Counted from the stretch's first letter, positions 24,801-34,625 are shown. The stretch: DNA of 64,000 bases from Daphnia pulex (GCF_021134715.1 NC_060025.1:7564001-7628000), one strand, 5' to 3'. A program made the numbers and translations. Notes: generated by a model from the letters alone, not told the origin.

Positions 24801-27471
24801 TCTTCTAATTTTAATTTTTGAACCTTTTTTTTCCTCGTCTTCTTACTCGGAATATCTTACCGATCATCCCGCAATTCTTTTACCCACGAAAATCTTTTCC
24901 CATACGCAATTACACATAGGCTCGAAACCCTAACAGGTTCATCATTTTTTACGATTATTCTGATTCCAACATTTGATCATTAGCCAACATCCTACACATC
25001 ACCTCAATCTATGTTTGCATGATCCTTCTTTATATTGTCCAGATCTTGTCACGTGACTCCGTGACGGTGGCCGTCGACGCGGTCGTCTATTACCGCGTGC
25101 ACAATCCAACCATAGCCGTTTCCAATGTGGAAAATTTCAGGTAAAATTCCTCACCCAACAGCAACAACTTTTAAAAGGATGTTGGAAAACACCAGAAAGA
25201 CGTAAAACTAACCCAATTCTTCAACCACTTCTCAATTACACCACCAACAGACCACATATGATTTGACTTTGAATTTTTCTCCAATTATTTCGGAATTTAT
25301 TTTTATTATTATTATTATTATTATTTTTCAAATACTAGAACCCCAGTCGCTCTCTCTTTATCTTCGATCAGCGTTATCAGTCTTATCACCTTGTTTTAAA
25401 ATATGGTTACAGTATTGTATTTTTGGAATGTAGACCGCCTGTCAAAATTCCTTCGATCATTATTTTCGTTCGTACTGCGCGATCGGAACATAAGCCTCCA
25501 AACATTGAAAACAAAACAAAAACTAAAGAAAGACTGCTTTGATTCCAATGGAACTTTACAGTGAAGAAATTACCAATTTTTGTGTGTACTTTTCGTTAAT
25601 TATTTTCGGGCCCCGCCCTGGTGTGTATAAAACCAGAGGTGAACTTTTTGGTTCATTTTTCATGATTTCTTTTGGTTAATCTTTCGTACGAAGAAGGATG
25701 TGAGAAGATCAGTTCGCTATCATTAAGGGCCTATTAGCACGTAAAAAACAACAATTAAACACTGTCGCAGTCGTTAAGTTAAAAAAGTTGAAGTTAAAAT
25801 CCCCCCCAACCCCCTTCAAAGCGGGCAGTAACGCGCAATTAAGTGGTATTTAATGATTTTGGTTTCTATTTTGAATGACACAATCCCCTTTCATCTCTTC
25901 AGTTTTTATATTTCTGCGTTTCAACATGTTACATTTGATGATCTTTTCTTAAAATCAGTTTCATTGATTGCTGTTGACATATTTTCTGAATTAAGCCAAT
26001 CCTTCAATTGATTTCTTGTTTTATTTCAACATAAAAATACCATTCTGCGATTGCATTATTTTAAATCAAAAGAAACGAACAGTCTATTTTGCCATTCTCC
26101 CTCTTGATTTATTTGTTGGTTGGATGGTCTTTTTTGCGCGAAAATACCAAAACCTCGCATGGTTTACCTTCATTATTATACGCCTCTCAATATTTATTAT
26201 TATATGACGTTATCTGTCCTTATTCTCCATTTACTGTTATTACTATTGTTTTGACATTAAATTTCCGAAATCCTTCTTGTATTTTCATTTCCTCGAAAGT
26301 TGAATTTGATTGGCCCGAGACACACAATGAAATTGATACTTCGGCTTTTCCCATTCAAATTTAATGAAAAATGATTTTTCAAAATTTCGCTATTTAGAGT
26401 GACCATAGCACAAGTCGGCACAAGTCAAAGTATCAAAGATAGTGTAAGCCACAGCAAAAACATTTGAACTCAATTCCACCACGATTCACTTGTATGCTTT
26501 GAGTGAAACCATTGGCTATCAAATGGTTTCATTTGACTGCATCTGACGTGCGTCATTTTTCACTCACACGGCACAAGAACACACACATACACATTTCAAC
26601 ACAAATCCTTCTATTTTATTCTTCCGTAGGTAATGCATGCGTAAGAGAGTCGTAATGGGACCAAATTTAAAGCCAAACGGCGTATTGTTTTCTGAATTTC
26701 AATTTCGGCTTTTATATTCGTGCGCGTTGACCACGACGACTCTCTCAACGTAAAGAGAAAACATCAAAACCTTTTACCTTCTCTTTCCACCATCCCGATA
26801 TTACGTTTTAACAATCCACTTTTTTTTCCTATTCTTCTTTTAATGTTATTGTTGTATACGCCAACAGCCACTCGACCCGTTTGCTGGCGGCCACTACTCT
26901 GCGTAACGTGCTGGGTACCAAAAATTTGGCTGAAGTTTTGTCGGAGCGCGAAACCATCTCTCATACTATGCAGAGCTCATTAGACGAAGCCACTGACCCT
27001 TGGGGTGTTAAGGTCGAACGTGTCGAAATGTAATTCAAGCAATATTTATTTTTTATTTGATTTTTTTTCTTTCCTAGTGGTTCATGTAGTGACTAACGAT
27101 TTGTGTGATGCGTTTCGCAGTAAGGACGTTCGCTTGCCAGTTCAACTGCAACGCGCCATGGCTGCAGAGGCCGAGGCTGCGCGTGAAGCCCGCGCTAAAG
27201 TCATTGCCGCAGAGGGAGAACAGAAAGCCTCTCATGCTCTGAGAGAGGCCGCTGAAATTATCTCCGAGTCCCCTGGTGCTCTTCAAGTATGTATCGACTG
27301 TTGTCTTTAACGAAGAGACTCACTATTAATGATTTGTTTGTGCTCTTGCAGTTGCGCTACCTTCAGACGCTCAACACCATCTCGGCCGAAAAGAATTCGA
27401 CCATCATATTTCCGTTGCCGATCGACATCCTCAAACATTTCATAAAACCTGACAAAAAAGACAAAAAATAG
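6541..27471 (+). CDS. Stomatin/MEC-2-like band-7 (PHB domain) protein, with alternative exons
   Basis: Integral membrane scaffold of the stomatin/MEC-2/podocin family. Relatives bind cholesterol, oligomerise under the plasma membrane and modulate ion channels. Proposed exons are 6541-6832, 21271-21368, 22689-22844, then either 23901-23998 or 25043-25140, then 26868-27029, 27121-27286 and 27352-27471. All joins keep frame and give 363 aa. The polar N-terminus (residues 1-97) comes from exon 6541, which ends at a good GTAAGA donor. Exon 21271 encodes the hydrophobic hairpin segment ([18 protein letters not shown]). The PHB domain follows: [56 protein letters not shown] and the EA-rich helix [17 protein letters not shown]. 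The C-terminus has the family [18 protein letters not shown] and ends in a Lys/Asp tail. These match insect 'band 7 protein' / MEC-2 orthologues closely. Other first exons are listed separately. Confidence 0.93.
6833..11037. other. Non-coding stretch (intron/promoter DNA)
   Basis: No supported coding exon. The open frames lack recognisable domains, and several are readings of T-rich or GA-rich tracts. An (ACG)n run near 10481-10506 forms a CpG-rich partial palindrome. A CTAGATGGCG motif lies at about 7471. Sequence just upstream of 11038 probably includes the promoter and leader of candidate exon C. Confidence 0.5.
11038..11083 (+). CDS. Candidate short alternative first exon C of stomatin-like gene
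   Basis: An ATG with G at -3 starts a 15-codon frame, [15 protein letters not shown]. It is followed at once by a consensus GTAAGT donor at 11084 and leaves phase 1, matching the stomatin common exon at 21271 (split codon TAC, Tyr). The product would be 281 aa with almost no N-terminal extension before the hydrophobic segment. The two cysteine/lysine-flanked positions could allow lipid attachment, but that is speculation. The case rests on phase, donor and context, and the exon is short, so chance is a real alternative. Confidence 0.4.
14838..14861. repeat. Perfect 9-bp hairpin
   Basis: CTTTGAGCC and its exact inverse GGCTCAAAG flank a 6-base loop. It lies in non-coding DNA upstream of the stomatin body. 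No function is assigned. Confidence 0.6.
16598..16649. repeat. Two adjacent 7-bp hairpins
   Basis: ACGGCAC/GTGCCGT (16598-16622, 11-base loop) is followed eight bases later by TGTACGC/GCGTACA (16631-16649, 5-base loop). Both stems are perfect and both contain CpG and GTAC steps inside otherwise AT-rich DNA. Confidence 0.55.
20773..20986 (+). CDS. Candidate alternative first coding exon D of stomatin-like gene (GC donor)
   Basis: An ATG with G at -3 opens [19 protein letters not shown] and runs 71 codons plus one base to position 20986. There CAG is followed by GCAAGA, a good match to the minor GC-AG donor class. It ends in phase 1 and joins to exon 21271 across a 284-nt intron. The coding strand here is GC-rich and biased unlike the surrounding T-rich DNA. 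The peptide has a plausible soluble composition (Ser/Pro/Gly-rich) resembling the other candidate N-termini. The product would be 337 aa. Being the nearest first exon, it may define the proximal promoter. The GC donor lowers confidence. Confidence 0.5.
21369..22688. other. Stomatin intron (1.3 kb)
   Basis: Intron between the hydrophobic-segment exon and the first PHB exon. It begins GTAAGA and ends CTAG. I see no internal exon or domain. The open frames inside have no family resemblance. Confidence 0.75.
22845..23900. other. Stomatin intron with long T tract
   Basis: Begins GTAAGC and ends TGCAG. It contains a 26-T homopolymer at 23190-23215 and AT-rich sequence with short TATA/CATA repeats near 23365-23402. 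No coding content is recognised. Confidence 0.75.
23190..23215. repeat. Poly-T tract (26 nt)
   Basis: An uninterrupted run of 26 T within the intron upstream of the mutually exclusive exon pair. It is likely length-variable and may be affected by assembly error. Confidence 0.9.
23901..23998 (+). CDS. Mutually exclusive PHB-domain exon 4a of stomatin-like gene
   Basis: A 98-nt exon flanked by TGCAG and GTTAGC. It enters in phase 0 and leaves in phase 2, encoding [20 protein letters not shown] and then [12 protein letters not shown], with the final codon split. It is homologous to exon 4b (25043-25140) with 9 differences in 32 complete residues. Because 98 is not a multiple of three, including both copies would shift the frame, so one or the other must be used. 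In stomatins this segment forms a central part of the PHB fold involved in oligomer contacts. The change K to H before the NP motif, and N to S and T to V after it, could tune partner binding (inference). Confidence 0.9.
23999..25042. other. Intron between the mutually exclusive exons
   Basis: 1,044 nt. The first 140 nt are strikingly A-rich (ACCACCAAAC, AAAAAAAAGA, AAAAAGAAAA). The remainder is T-rich with a conventional acceptor. No coding content is recognised. It is the natural place for splicing control elements that keep exons 4a and 4b exclusive, but I did not find an obvious complementary pairing by eye. Confidence 0.6.
25043..25140 (+). CDS. Mutually exclusive PHB-domain exon 4b of stomatin-like gene
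   Basis: A 98-nt exon flanked by TCCAG and GTAAAA, with the same phases (0 in, 2 out) as exon 4a. It encodes [20 protein letters not shown] and then [12 protein letters not shown] with a split last codon. The residues are those usual for invertebrate stomatins, and many differences from 4a are conservative (V/I, S/A, Y/F, D/N). The perfect preservation of length and reading frame in both copies argues that both are functional and that neither is a decaying duplicate. Confidence 0.9.
25141..26867. other. Stomatin intron (1.7 kb)
   Basis: AT-rich intron with a (TTA)n microsatellite at about 25303-25325. No coding exon is recognised. It ends in ACAG before the exon encoding [13 protein letters not shown]. 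Confidence 0.75.
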
Positions 27472-28912
27472 TTTAATCGGACTTCGTACGTGAATCGATC
27501 GACAGATTTTCAGCTGAAAAATTATAATTAACCATCGTTCACGTATCAACCGTCCCGCCCAATCATTGTAAACTGAATTTGAAACAATATGTATCATTAT
27601 GGTGCTTCTTACTATGTACACAATTCTACTGGTAATGTTATGGTCGGAGAGAAATTTCTCTATTCACAGTAGACTATTTCTGATTTCCATATGAGTAACA
27701 TAAGACGAGAAAATTTCATTATTTCATTTGATAATTGTTTGACCCGAATACCCAGAAGAATTGTGTCAGTAGACGCACCTTTATCTCAATTGCCATAAGC
27801 ATCAAACACATCCACACAGGACAGCACTCATGAACAGAAAACACGTCAAGAGTATCAACTGAATTCTACAACTGAAAAAAAAAGATACGACGAAGAATTT
27901 ATAATCAAATAGTGGCCCACTTGTATTATTATTCGAGTCATTTTATTCTCTATCCCTTTACTCTTTCTATAAGAACCATCTAATAAGAGTTCTTCATTAT
28001 CTAGTGGAATATTTTGTTTCTGTTGAATTTCTTGTTTGCTAATAATCTATTAAGCTGGAACGTACCGCCGGCACACAAACTGCTGTTACGATGGAAACAT
28101 TTTCGTCTTGGTTTTGGACTTAGCACGATTTTAGTTGATTTAATATCATCGATATTGTCTGTCCCTAGCTCCAGAAGAAATGTCAATATCCTTCTCTCTC
28201 CTTTCTCTATCTCTCACTCTCTCTTTTCTTACGATATTCTTGTTCTATTTTAGTGTCAATCACATTCATTGCCCATGTCTGTTTTTACTGATTCTGCTAT
28301 CGACTTGGCAAGTTGGGGCAGAAATGGCTAATGTCACCGGACTTTGCGGCTGTTTGTTTTTCATTTGGTCATATAAATATGCCCGTCACTTGTTGTTATA
28401 TGCCAATTATCTTGGCAAAAAGACGTCTTGTGATAATCTCCTACCTACCTTTAATTATAACATCTTTTTCGTTCAAAGAAATATCAATATAAAGATCAAA
28501 GAACTCTCATGGTCATATTCTTTAATAATTTGTTTGTGCTTTGTGAGTTTAGGCCTACAGCTACAGTCTAGGTGCAGTGTTGCGAAGATCATCACCAAAA
28601 ATGTCCCAAGACCAATCCAAATATAACAAAGAACTCTGCGTTTGTGAAAATTAATTTCGCTAACTAGTAAAAGGCTACAAGCGTAGTTTAAAAACATGAA
28701 CCCGGTAAATACTGGACTATACCGCGGGTCCGCGGCTGATAGATGTCACTACTCACTAGTCACAATCATTTTTGAAATTTATAATCTGGCAACGCCACAA
28801 TAATTTATTGTCGTCTGTCTGTTTTGAAAACATTTCTCTATTCACAACATATGTGTAAGGCATCTTGAAAGTTTTTGAATTAATCTGTACTATTATTTTA
28901 ACCCAATCAACC
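27472..28912. other. Stomatin 3' region and intergenic spacer
   Basis: Follows the stomatin TAG stop. It should contain the 3'UTR, although I did not see a canonical AATAAA close to the stop. A 148-codon open frame at 28180-28626 is dominated by Leu/Ser/Phe/Ile from AT-rich DNA and has no recognised domain. A small GC palindrome, CCGCGGGTCCGCGG, lies near 28723. The end should hold the promoter of the LRR gene. Confidence 0.5.
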
Positions 28913-30788
28913 ATGCCTCAAGTAATTGAAAACAAGTTAAAGTCCCTGGGCCAAATTTGTGTAGACTGTATTTCTGACAACATGGATAAATTGTGTAAAA
29001 TATGGACTTGCAAGCAGTCGGGTTATGTCTTTGGTCCAGAAATTAACAACAATCCTTTTGAGTTATTGCGTAAGTTCCCAATATTTAGTTTTATGATAAT
29101 ATTTTCATGTGTTTTGCTAATTTTTATGTGTTCAGCTATTGTGAAATTGGAGGAAATTATCAAGAATCTGAGCACTAAAGACAGAATAAAGAAAGAAGTC
29201 TTTCACTTTCTTATTGTTCCCCAACTTCGTGATTTGAATTTGAACTGCCTAGAAGATAAGGATGAAAGTTCTGATCTTTTAAACCTTGCATCAGTGAAAT
29301 GCCATGTACAAATTAATTGAAAATGATTTTTTAAGTTTGTCTTAACTTTCACCTTTTCTTTTTATTAGCATTTGAAAAAGTTGAGCCTTAGCCGTCATCA
29401 TATCTCTGAAGACTTTATTACATACCTTCCTACATTTGAAAAATTGCAGGTGTTGGACATACCATATTCTGCAGTAGGAGACCATTGCTTGCAAATCATA
29501 GGGACATCTTGTAAAGAACTAAAGTATGCACACAACACAAAATATTTTTTATAACATTTAACCTTTTTTAAATTAATGTTCAATTTGTCTATTTTTTTTA
29601 TGTAGGGAGTTGAATATTTCCCACTGCAGTGGTGTAACAGATTTGGGCATCGAGGGATTATGTGTTCGTGTTAACCATTCAGGAAGAACAAATGAGAGAC
29701 ACGGAGAATGCAAAAAAATTTGCAAATTGAGCACCGCTGGAACCCAAATAACCAAACAAGGAGTTCAACTTGCGTTATCAAATTTACCTTCCTTAAAAGT
29801 ATGGAACGAGGTTTCCGTTCAACTTTTATATAATATCCACTATATCGATTTTTTTACCAAAAATCTGGAGGATATCCCAAAATACTCGTTAATCAACATC
29901 TGCGTCAGTGATTGGCGATACGATCCACTTAATACGCCGTATATCCGTGAAAGCCTGAATTTAATAGTGTCCATATGCCCTTACATAATGGAGATGAAGA
30001 TCATGGCTGTAAGTGGGTTAAAAGACAGTGATCTGCAAAGCTTATTGTCCCTTGAAAGACTCTCTGAACTGCACATAGGCGAATTCGAAAATGAATGTGA
30101 GATTACTTTTAAAGATGGCATTGCCCCCATTCTAAAAGGAATAGGAAGCTCACTGAAAACGCTTAGCCTCTCTCGTATTCGAGGCATCAATATTCAAGTC
30201 ATCATGGAGCACTGCACCGGTTTACGCTCCTTGACACTTAAGTTTCATTCCGACTGTGGGACGTTCTGGAAGGAAGAAGACACAACAAAGAAAGAAGACA
30301 AAAAACGAATCAAGTTGGATCAACGAGTACTGTGGCAACTTGAAAAATTGAGTTTGTTTACAGGATCAAATGGTAGTTTTTATTCTTGTCCCATTGGGTC
30401 TAACAACCTTATGTCACTTTTGGTAACGCCTACTTTAAGATACATTAGCATTCACGACTGCACAACGCTGACGGATTCGATTTTGGAAGAGGCGGAGAAA
30501 TTTCACAACTTTCGGAATCTTGAGTACCTGGAATTGTATGGTTGTCATTCCGTGACGGAGTCTAGTATTGATTTGTTAATGAATGACAACAATGCTCTTA
30601 AGCAAATCGTTTTGCACCATTGTAAACTGTTTACGCAGGATGCTGTCGATTGTTGGAAAGATGAAATTAATGCAAATAATTGGTTCGTATCCATCGATTA
30701 TTGGAATTTCGAACCAGCCCCAGAGAATAATTCGTCATCTTCACACAGTTCTGAATGTGAATATGGAGATTATTATTATGATAATTGA
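28913..30788 (+). CDS. Leucine-rich-repeat protein, ZYG-11/ZER-1-like N-terminus
   Basis: Four exons (28913-29069, 29136-29305, 29369-29523, 29606-30788) join in frame to 554 aa. The first 90 residues (MPQVIENKLKSLGQICVDCI, NNPFELLPIVKLEE) resemble the helical start of LRR substrate adaptors such as ZYG-11, where this region contacts Elongin C. That comparison is from general pattern, so the adaptor role is inference. LRRs follow: LRDLNLNCL, LKKLSLSRHHISEDF, LQVLDIPYSAVGD, LKELNISHCSGVTDLGI, LKTLSLSRIRG, LRSLTLKF, LEYLELYGCHSVTESSI. Several are the cysteine-containing subtype. The C-terminus is acidic and Ser/Tyr-rich (ECEYGDYYYDN). There is no signal peptide. The last, long exon could contain an unrecognised intron, but its frame is open throughout. 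Confidence 0.8.
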
Positions 30789-31482
30789 TGATTACTATTA
30801 ATATTCTAACAAGGACTTAACATTACCTCAGCAATAATTTTCTCCTTCCCTTTGTTTTCCAATAAACAAAAAAATTAAAAAAAAAGTTTATGTATGTGGT
30901 AAAAATTATGCCGATAGTGCCAACTAGATGGCGTTGGCAAAAACGTTGTTGTGTGTTGAAGCTAGATGCTATGGGTTAAAAAATTGGGTTGTTGCAGTCA
31001 GTTAAAGTGATGTCATGAAAATGAAATTGGTGTTCTCATTTACAGTACTTATACCATGTGATGATGTCTGTGAAACAAATAGTAGAAGACACTCCTAACC
31101 ATTATAAACAACCAAAGTGATGTAACGATGTTATTCTGCTTCGAGGTTCTGTTGGTACCCACCACAAATTGGAATATGGAATACCTTCATTAAGTGTCAA
31201 ACCCATCCATGTATTCTATTCTAATTGAAATTTAGGAAAGTGTGGGCCTAGAATTATGGTGTAAATTACAACTTTATAGGCCAGAAGTGGAACAGTGGAT
31301 GTTTAATTGATTACAGGTAAGCCTAACTCTTGATTTGACTATCTTTGACCCATTTTTTTTTAAATGAGATATATAATTCGCCGATGGCGAATGTACTGAA
31401 CTTGTTATTTCATTTATAATAAGTTTTTTAAAATAATATACAAAATTTTGTAGCATAAATTACCACCCAATTTTTGGTTGCT
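30789..31482. other. Intergenic spacer after LRR gene
   Basis: 3'UTR followed by AT-rich DNA with no recognised gene. A CTAGATGGCG motif lies near 30925, inside the short inverted pair GCCAAC...GTTGGC. GTGATGATGT near 31058 looks like a snoRNA C box but lacks a matching D box. Confidence 0.5.
30861..30866 (+). promoter_or_regulatory. Poly(A) signal of LRR gene
   Basis: AATAAA lies 73 nt past the TGA stop of the LRR gene, followed by an A-rich stretch. It is the best-placed canonical signal downstream. Confidence 0.7.
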
Positions 31483-31583
31483 GACAGTACAACTCCAACG
31501 ACAGTAGAACTCCATACATCAATACCCAGAAGCAGAACTCCTTGTTTTAAATTTTTTTAAAAATACCCGACAATAGAACTCCA
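31483..31583 (+). repeat. Repeat block 1 of GACARTAGAACTCCA units
   Basis: Units lie at 31483 (variant with ACAACTCC), 31500 and 31569, plus a partial AGAACTCC near 31533. The segment from the partial unit through a TTTTAAAT.../AAAAATACCC spacer to the last unit is also present, in the same orientation and order, at about 36350-36397. The pair is therefore a direct repeat 4.8 kb apart. I recognise no known element. Confidence 0.75.
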
Positions 31584-31586
31584 GTT

Positions 31587-31703
31587 TGTTCTTCGAAAGC
31601 CTCGCAAATTTGCGGCGGATGCGCTCAAGTCTTTTACTGCGCCAAGGATCACCAGAAACAACATGCGTTTAGTGGCACGCCGAAAGGGTCACAAACAAAA
31701 TGT
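31587..31703 (+). pseudogene. MYND zinc-finger relic
   Basis: Thirty-nine codons read in one frame give CSSKASQICGGCAQVFYC followed by AKDHQKQH and, after a gap, a final Cys. This is the pattern of MYND fingers (CxxC, YC, DHQxxHW, C) found in the large arthropod SMYD family. The usual first CxxC is reduced to CSSK, the Trp after the last His is Ala, and no start, SET domain or splice structure is nearby. I read it as a decayed fragment beside repeat block 1. It could alternatively be an isolated exon of an unrecognised gene. Confidence 0.55.
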
Positions 31704-32384
31704 AAAAATTAAAAAAAGTTTCGGCACAACACCATCTAGCGGTCAAATATAGAAATACATGCAAAATTCCCTTTTCTTGCCCCAAAACGCGAAATTTTCT
31801 TCGCTTATTCGTCAGAACGTGTCTACGTGAGACACAGAGACAGAAGAGAACTCAGAGAGACCACTCAAATTAAAAAAACCCGCTCGTAACATAGGTAAAA
31901 CATTTCATCTGAGTCAACAGTCCTCCAGAGCTAGCTTCGAAAATTACCAATGATTCATAGGTAAACTCGAGTGATTTCGTCTGTAATAACTTGTCGGTGT
32001 TGGTGTTGGATAACCTTAATGTTTTTGTTTTTCATCAACTCACAGTCAGAGTAAACGTGAAAGTCGTGCAACCTACCGTCAACTATTTTTTTCAAACTCA
32101 TTGTATTCTACTGTGTCATCGAAATGATACAGGTAAAAACCAACACTAGCTTTATTTCATGCTAAAACATATATTCTTCTCATGTTTTATTAGGATTCAT
32201 CTTAATTATCGGCTGTTTCTATTGAACTTGCTAGATCACCGACCCCAGCATGGAACAATCTCTCATTCCATCTTATAGAGAGTCTTGGATAACTGATTGG
32301 TGATTTCATTGTATAAAAGTTCACTTGTCATGTTACTGAACTTTATTAATTGCAGTCTAATATGAATTTTTGTTTTATTTACAG

Positions 32385-32510
32385 GTTTCTAAATTGGTAT
32401 GACTGGCTTTATGAGAAGTTATGTCCTTCCAAGAAAAAGGACTTATTACAGTCAACAAGATTCCTTGTTTGCTAACACATTGGCTGCTACCCTTGAATCT
32501 CCCTATATTT
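32385..32510 (+). repeat. Diverged direct repeat, copy 1
   Basis: Begins just after TTTACAG and ends in a shared stretch containing GGCTGCTACCCTTGAATC and TCCCTAT. Copy 2 is at 33120-33235. Similarity is strongest in the last 60 nt. The acceptor-like TTTACAG is duplicated too, so this looks like exon duplication in a non-coding transcript. Confidence 0.65.
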
Positions 32511-33119
32511 GTCAACGACAAAAAAAGAGGTTAAATATTGTGATCATGCCTATCATCATTGTAAGTTGTGTTTACATTGAATTTTGAGAAGTTGTCATAC
32601 TAATAGAAATGTTAACGATTGTTTGGTTTCTTATTTAGATGTTGCCTATAAGACCAAATGTTGGGCATCTGGTTATCCCTCCAAAATAAGGTAATGACCA
32701 CACGTTCAACGCGGATCATTCGCTTTGTCATCGAACTTGACTCATTCCATCTTCTGGATTGCTTAGGAAAGCTGATTGGTGTTACCTGTGTAACTTAATT
32801 GTCATGTCACTGAATTTAAATTTTGTTTACATTTTGTTTCTTGATTTAGCCATTTAGGTAATGACCGAGAAGATGCGGCCTACATGCACATTATTTAGGC
32901 GGCCAGCATCATTCGACTACCCAACTGGCTTCTACTACCCTGCTCTCAACACAGCACGGAGTTTTACCCTTAGATTTTTGGCTGTTCGCGATGTGTGATG
33001 GCGTTTCCTTGGACGAGATGATGATTTTGGCGAGAAAAATATTGCGTGAGTAATATACTTATAACTTTAATTATTCTTTTACTTAGTTTTAAAATGTTTT
33101 TTTTTTTTTTCATTTACAG

Positions 33120-33235
33120 GTTCTAACCTTCAGGTTCCTAAATATGAAAAGTAATGTTCTTTCAAGAAAGTGAACGAGGTCCCTTACTCCCTTGTTTGCT
33201 AACCCAATGGCTGCTACCCTTGAATCTCCCTATTT
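33120..33235 (+). repeat. Diverged direct repeat, copy 2
   Basis: Second copy of the exon-like unit, again preceded by TTTACAG and containing CTTGTTTGCTAAC, GGCTGCTACCCTTGAATC and TCCCTAT. The 5' part has diverged more than the 3' part. Confidence 0.65.
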
Positions 33236-33724
33236 AGCTCCTTACACAGTCCCTCTTGATTTTAGGTATTGCTTTTTTTCGCTACAATCTTATTGAAAAT
33301 TATTGTCATCCAATTAAATGTTCATTCTGCTTACAGGGTAATCCTTCGCTACTGATCATGGACTCCATTGGTGAAACTGAAAACCGACGAGAGAATGCTG
33401 TAATCCAAGACTGATAAATTGTGTAGTTAGATTAAATTACAAATGCATTTCTGGGCTCCCTTCTTTTCTGTGGCCCCGTTTCCCTCACTAACCACTAACC
33501 AACGCCCGCCGGTGGTCACTCACCCGCTGTGAAACCAGGAGGAGGGGAGGGCTCTGGTTGAACGGGGACTTGGAAGGCGCATGATCCGACGAAAACTTTT
33601 AGAGGGTCATGAGTCTAACCCGGAAGCCTATTATGACTAATCGCTCCCCAGTAAAACTTGCCTCGCACTCTTCTCTCTCCTTCCATTTCCAGGTAATCTC
33701 CCTGGATCTACGCCGACACTGCAT

Positions 33725-34240
33725 GTGCGAGTTTTAGCAAGCAATCCGCCACCCAATTTGACAAAAAGTGATAGTTTGTTTTCACGGAATTTCGTCAGAC
33801 GGTTACAAAATTTTTAATTCAACAATCTCATGTAGAAATTTGCATCTAGTCTACTGGTGCAAATTGTGATTCTTTAAGCTTGATTAATTTAGGTGATGTG
33901 TTGAAAGCAAATATGGGTAGCTAAACAATTTAACTATCCACTTCTTCTGAATATTTTGGTTTTAGATCACTTTGTTGTTTTTAGATTTTCTTGTGATCTA
34001 TCTTCAAAATATTCTGAAAAGCGAATTAGTTCAATTTATTGGCTACTCACAATTTTTTTAACACATCTCCTAAATAATCAAGCTTAAAGAATCGCAATTT
34101 GCACCAGTAGACTAGATGCAAATTTCTACATGAGATTATTGAACTAGAAATTTTTTAACCGTCTGACGCAATTTCCGAGAAAACAAACTATCACTTTTTG
34201 TCAAATTGGGTGGCGGATTACTTGCTAAAAAGCCTCGCAC
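33725..34240. mobile_element. Foldback element: ~516-bp near-perfect inverted repeat
   Basis: The left half (from GTGCGAG at 33725) is mirrored by the right half (ending CTCGCAC at 34240). Matching landmarks include CCGCCACCCAATTTGACAAA with TTTGTCAAATTGGGTGGCGG, TGCATCTAGTCTACTGGTGC with GCACCAGTAGACTAGATGCA, and TAGATCAC with GTGATCTA close to the centre near 33983. Each arm is about 250 nt with almost no loop, and mismatches are scattered. No transposase is encoded. It is probably a foldback/MITE-type non-autonomous element. If transcribed it would make a long hairpin RNA. I could not define a target-site duplication. Confidence 0.8.
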
Positions 34241-34625
34241 AAAAAAAATTGTCTCAAACCGGACGCTCTGTTTAATGAATTGTTTATTTTGTAATGTGTC
34301 AGAAATGTAATAGATGGTTTATTTTTTTAACAATAACATGTACATATTACAGATATTTGATAATTGTGGGGAATTGGGGTTTAAGGAATGGGTGTTGATG
34401 GAAGTTATGGGGTGTTAGGAATAGATGTGGTTATATAGGTAGGTATATGGATGTGATAGACAAAGGATTTTATTTCTACCTTATTAAAACAAACAACGAC
34501 TTCTTTTAGTTAACGAAAATAAATTGCCCCCCCCCAATCTCCTCCTCGCTGGTTTCCCAATCACGAAGGCATGTTTATTATTTGTTCAACGTAAAAATTC
34601 CCCGTATTACTATTTGTTTCATTCT

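Larger units (their letters stand above)
31704..33724. other. Non-coding locus with exon-like tandem duplications
   Basis: No long open frame. Several splice-like junctions occur on the + strand: ATAG/GTAAAA near 31893, TCACAG near 32046, ACAG/GTAAAA near 32133, TTTATTAG near 32192 and TTTACAG at 32384 and 33119. A pyrimidine-rich CCCTTTTCTTGCC near 31769 could be a transcription start of the 5'TOP kind. A spliced long non-coding RNA is a reasonable hypothesis. Coding capacity is poor. Confidence 0.35.

Noticed and set aside
28180..28626. 148-codon hydrophobic open frame between stomatin and the LRR gene
   Set aside because: Leu/Ser/Ile/Phe-rich reading of AT- and CT-rich DNA, no family resemblance, and it begins in a CT microsatellite. 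I cannot support it as a gene.
31056..31130. snoRNA-like C box GTGATGATGT
   Set aside because: No D box (CTGA) or terminal stem at the right distance, so I do not call a C/D snoRNA.
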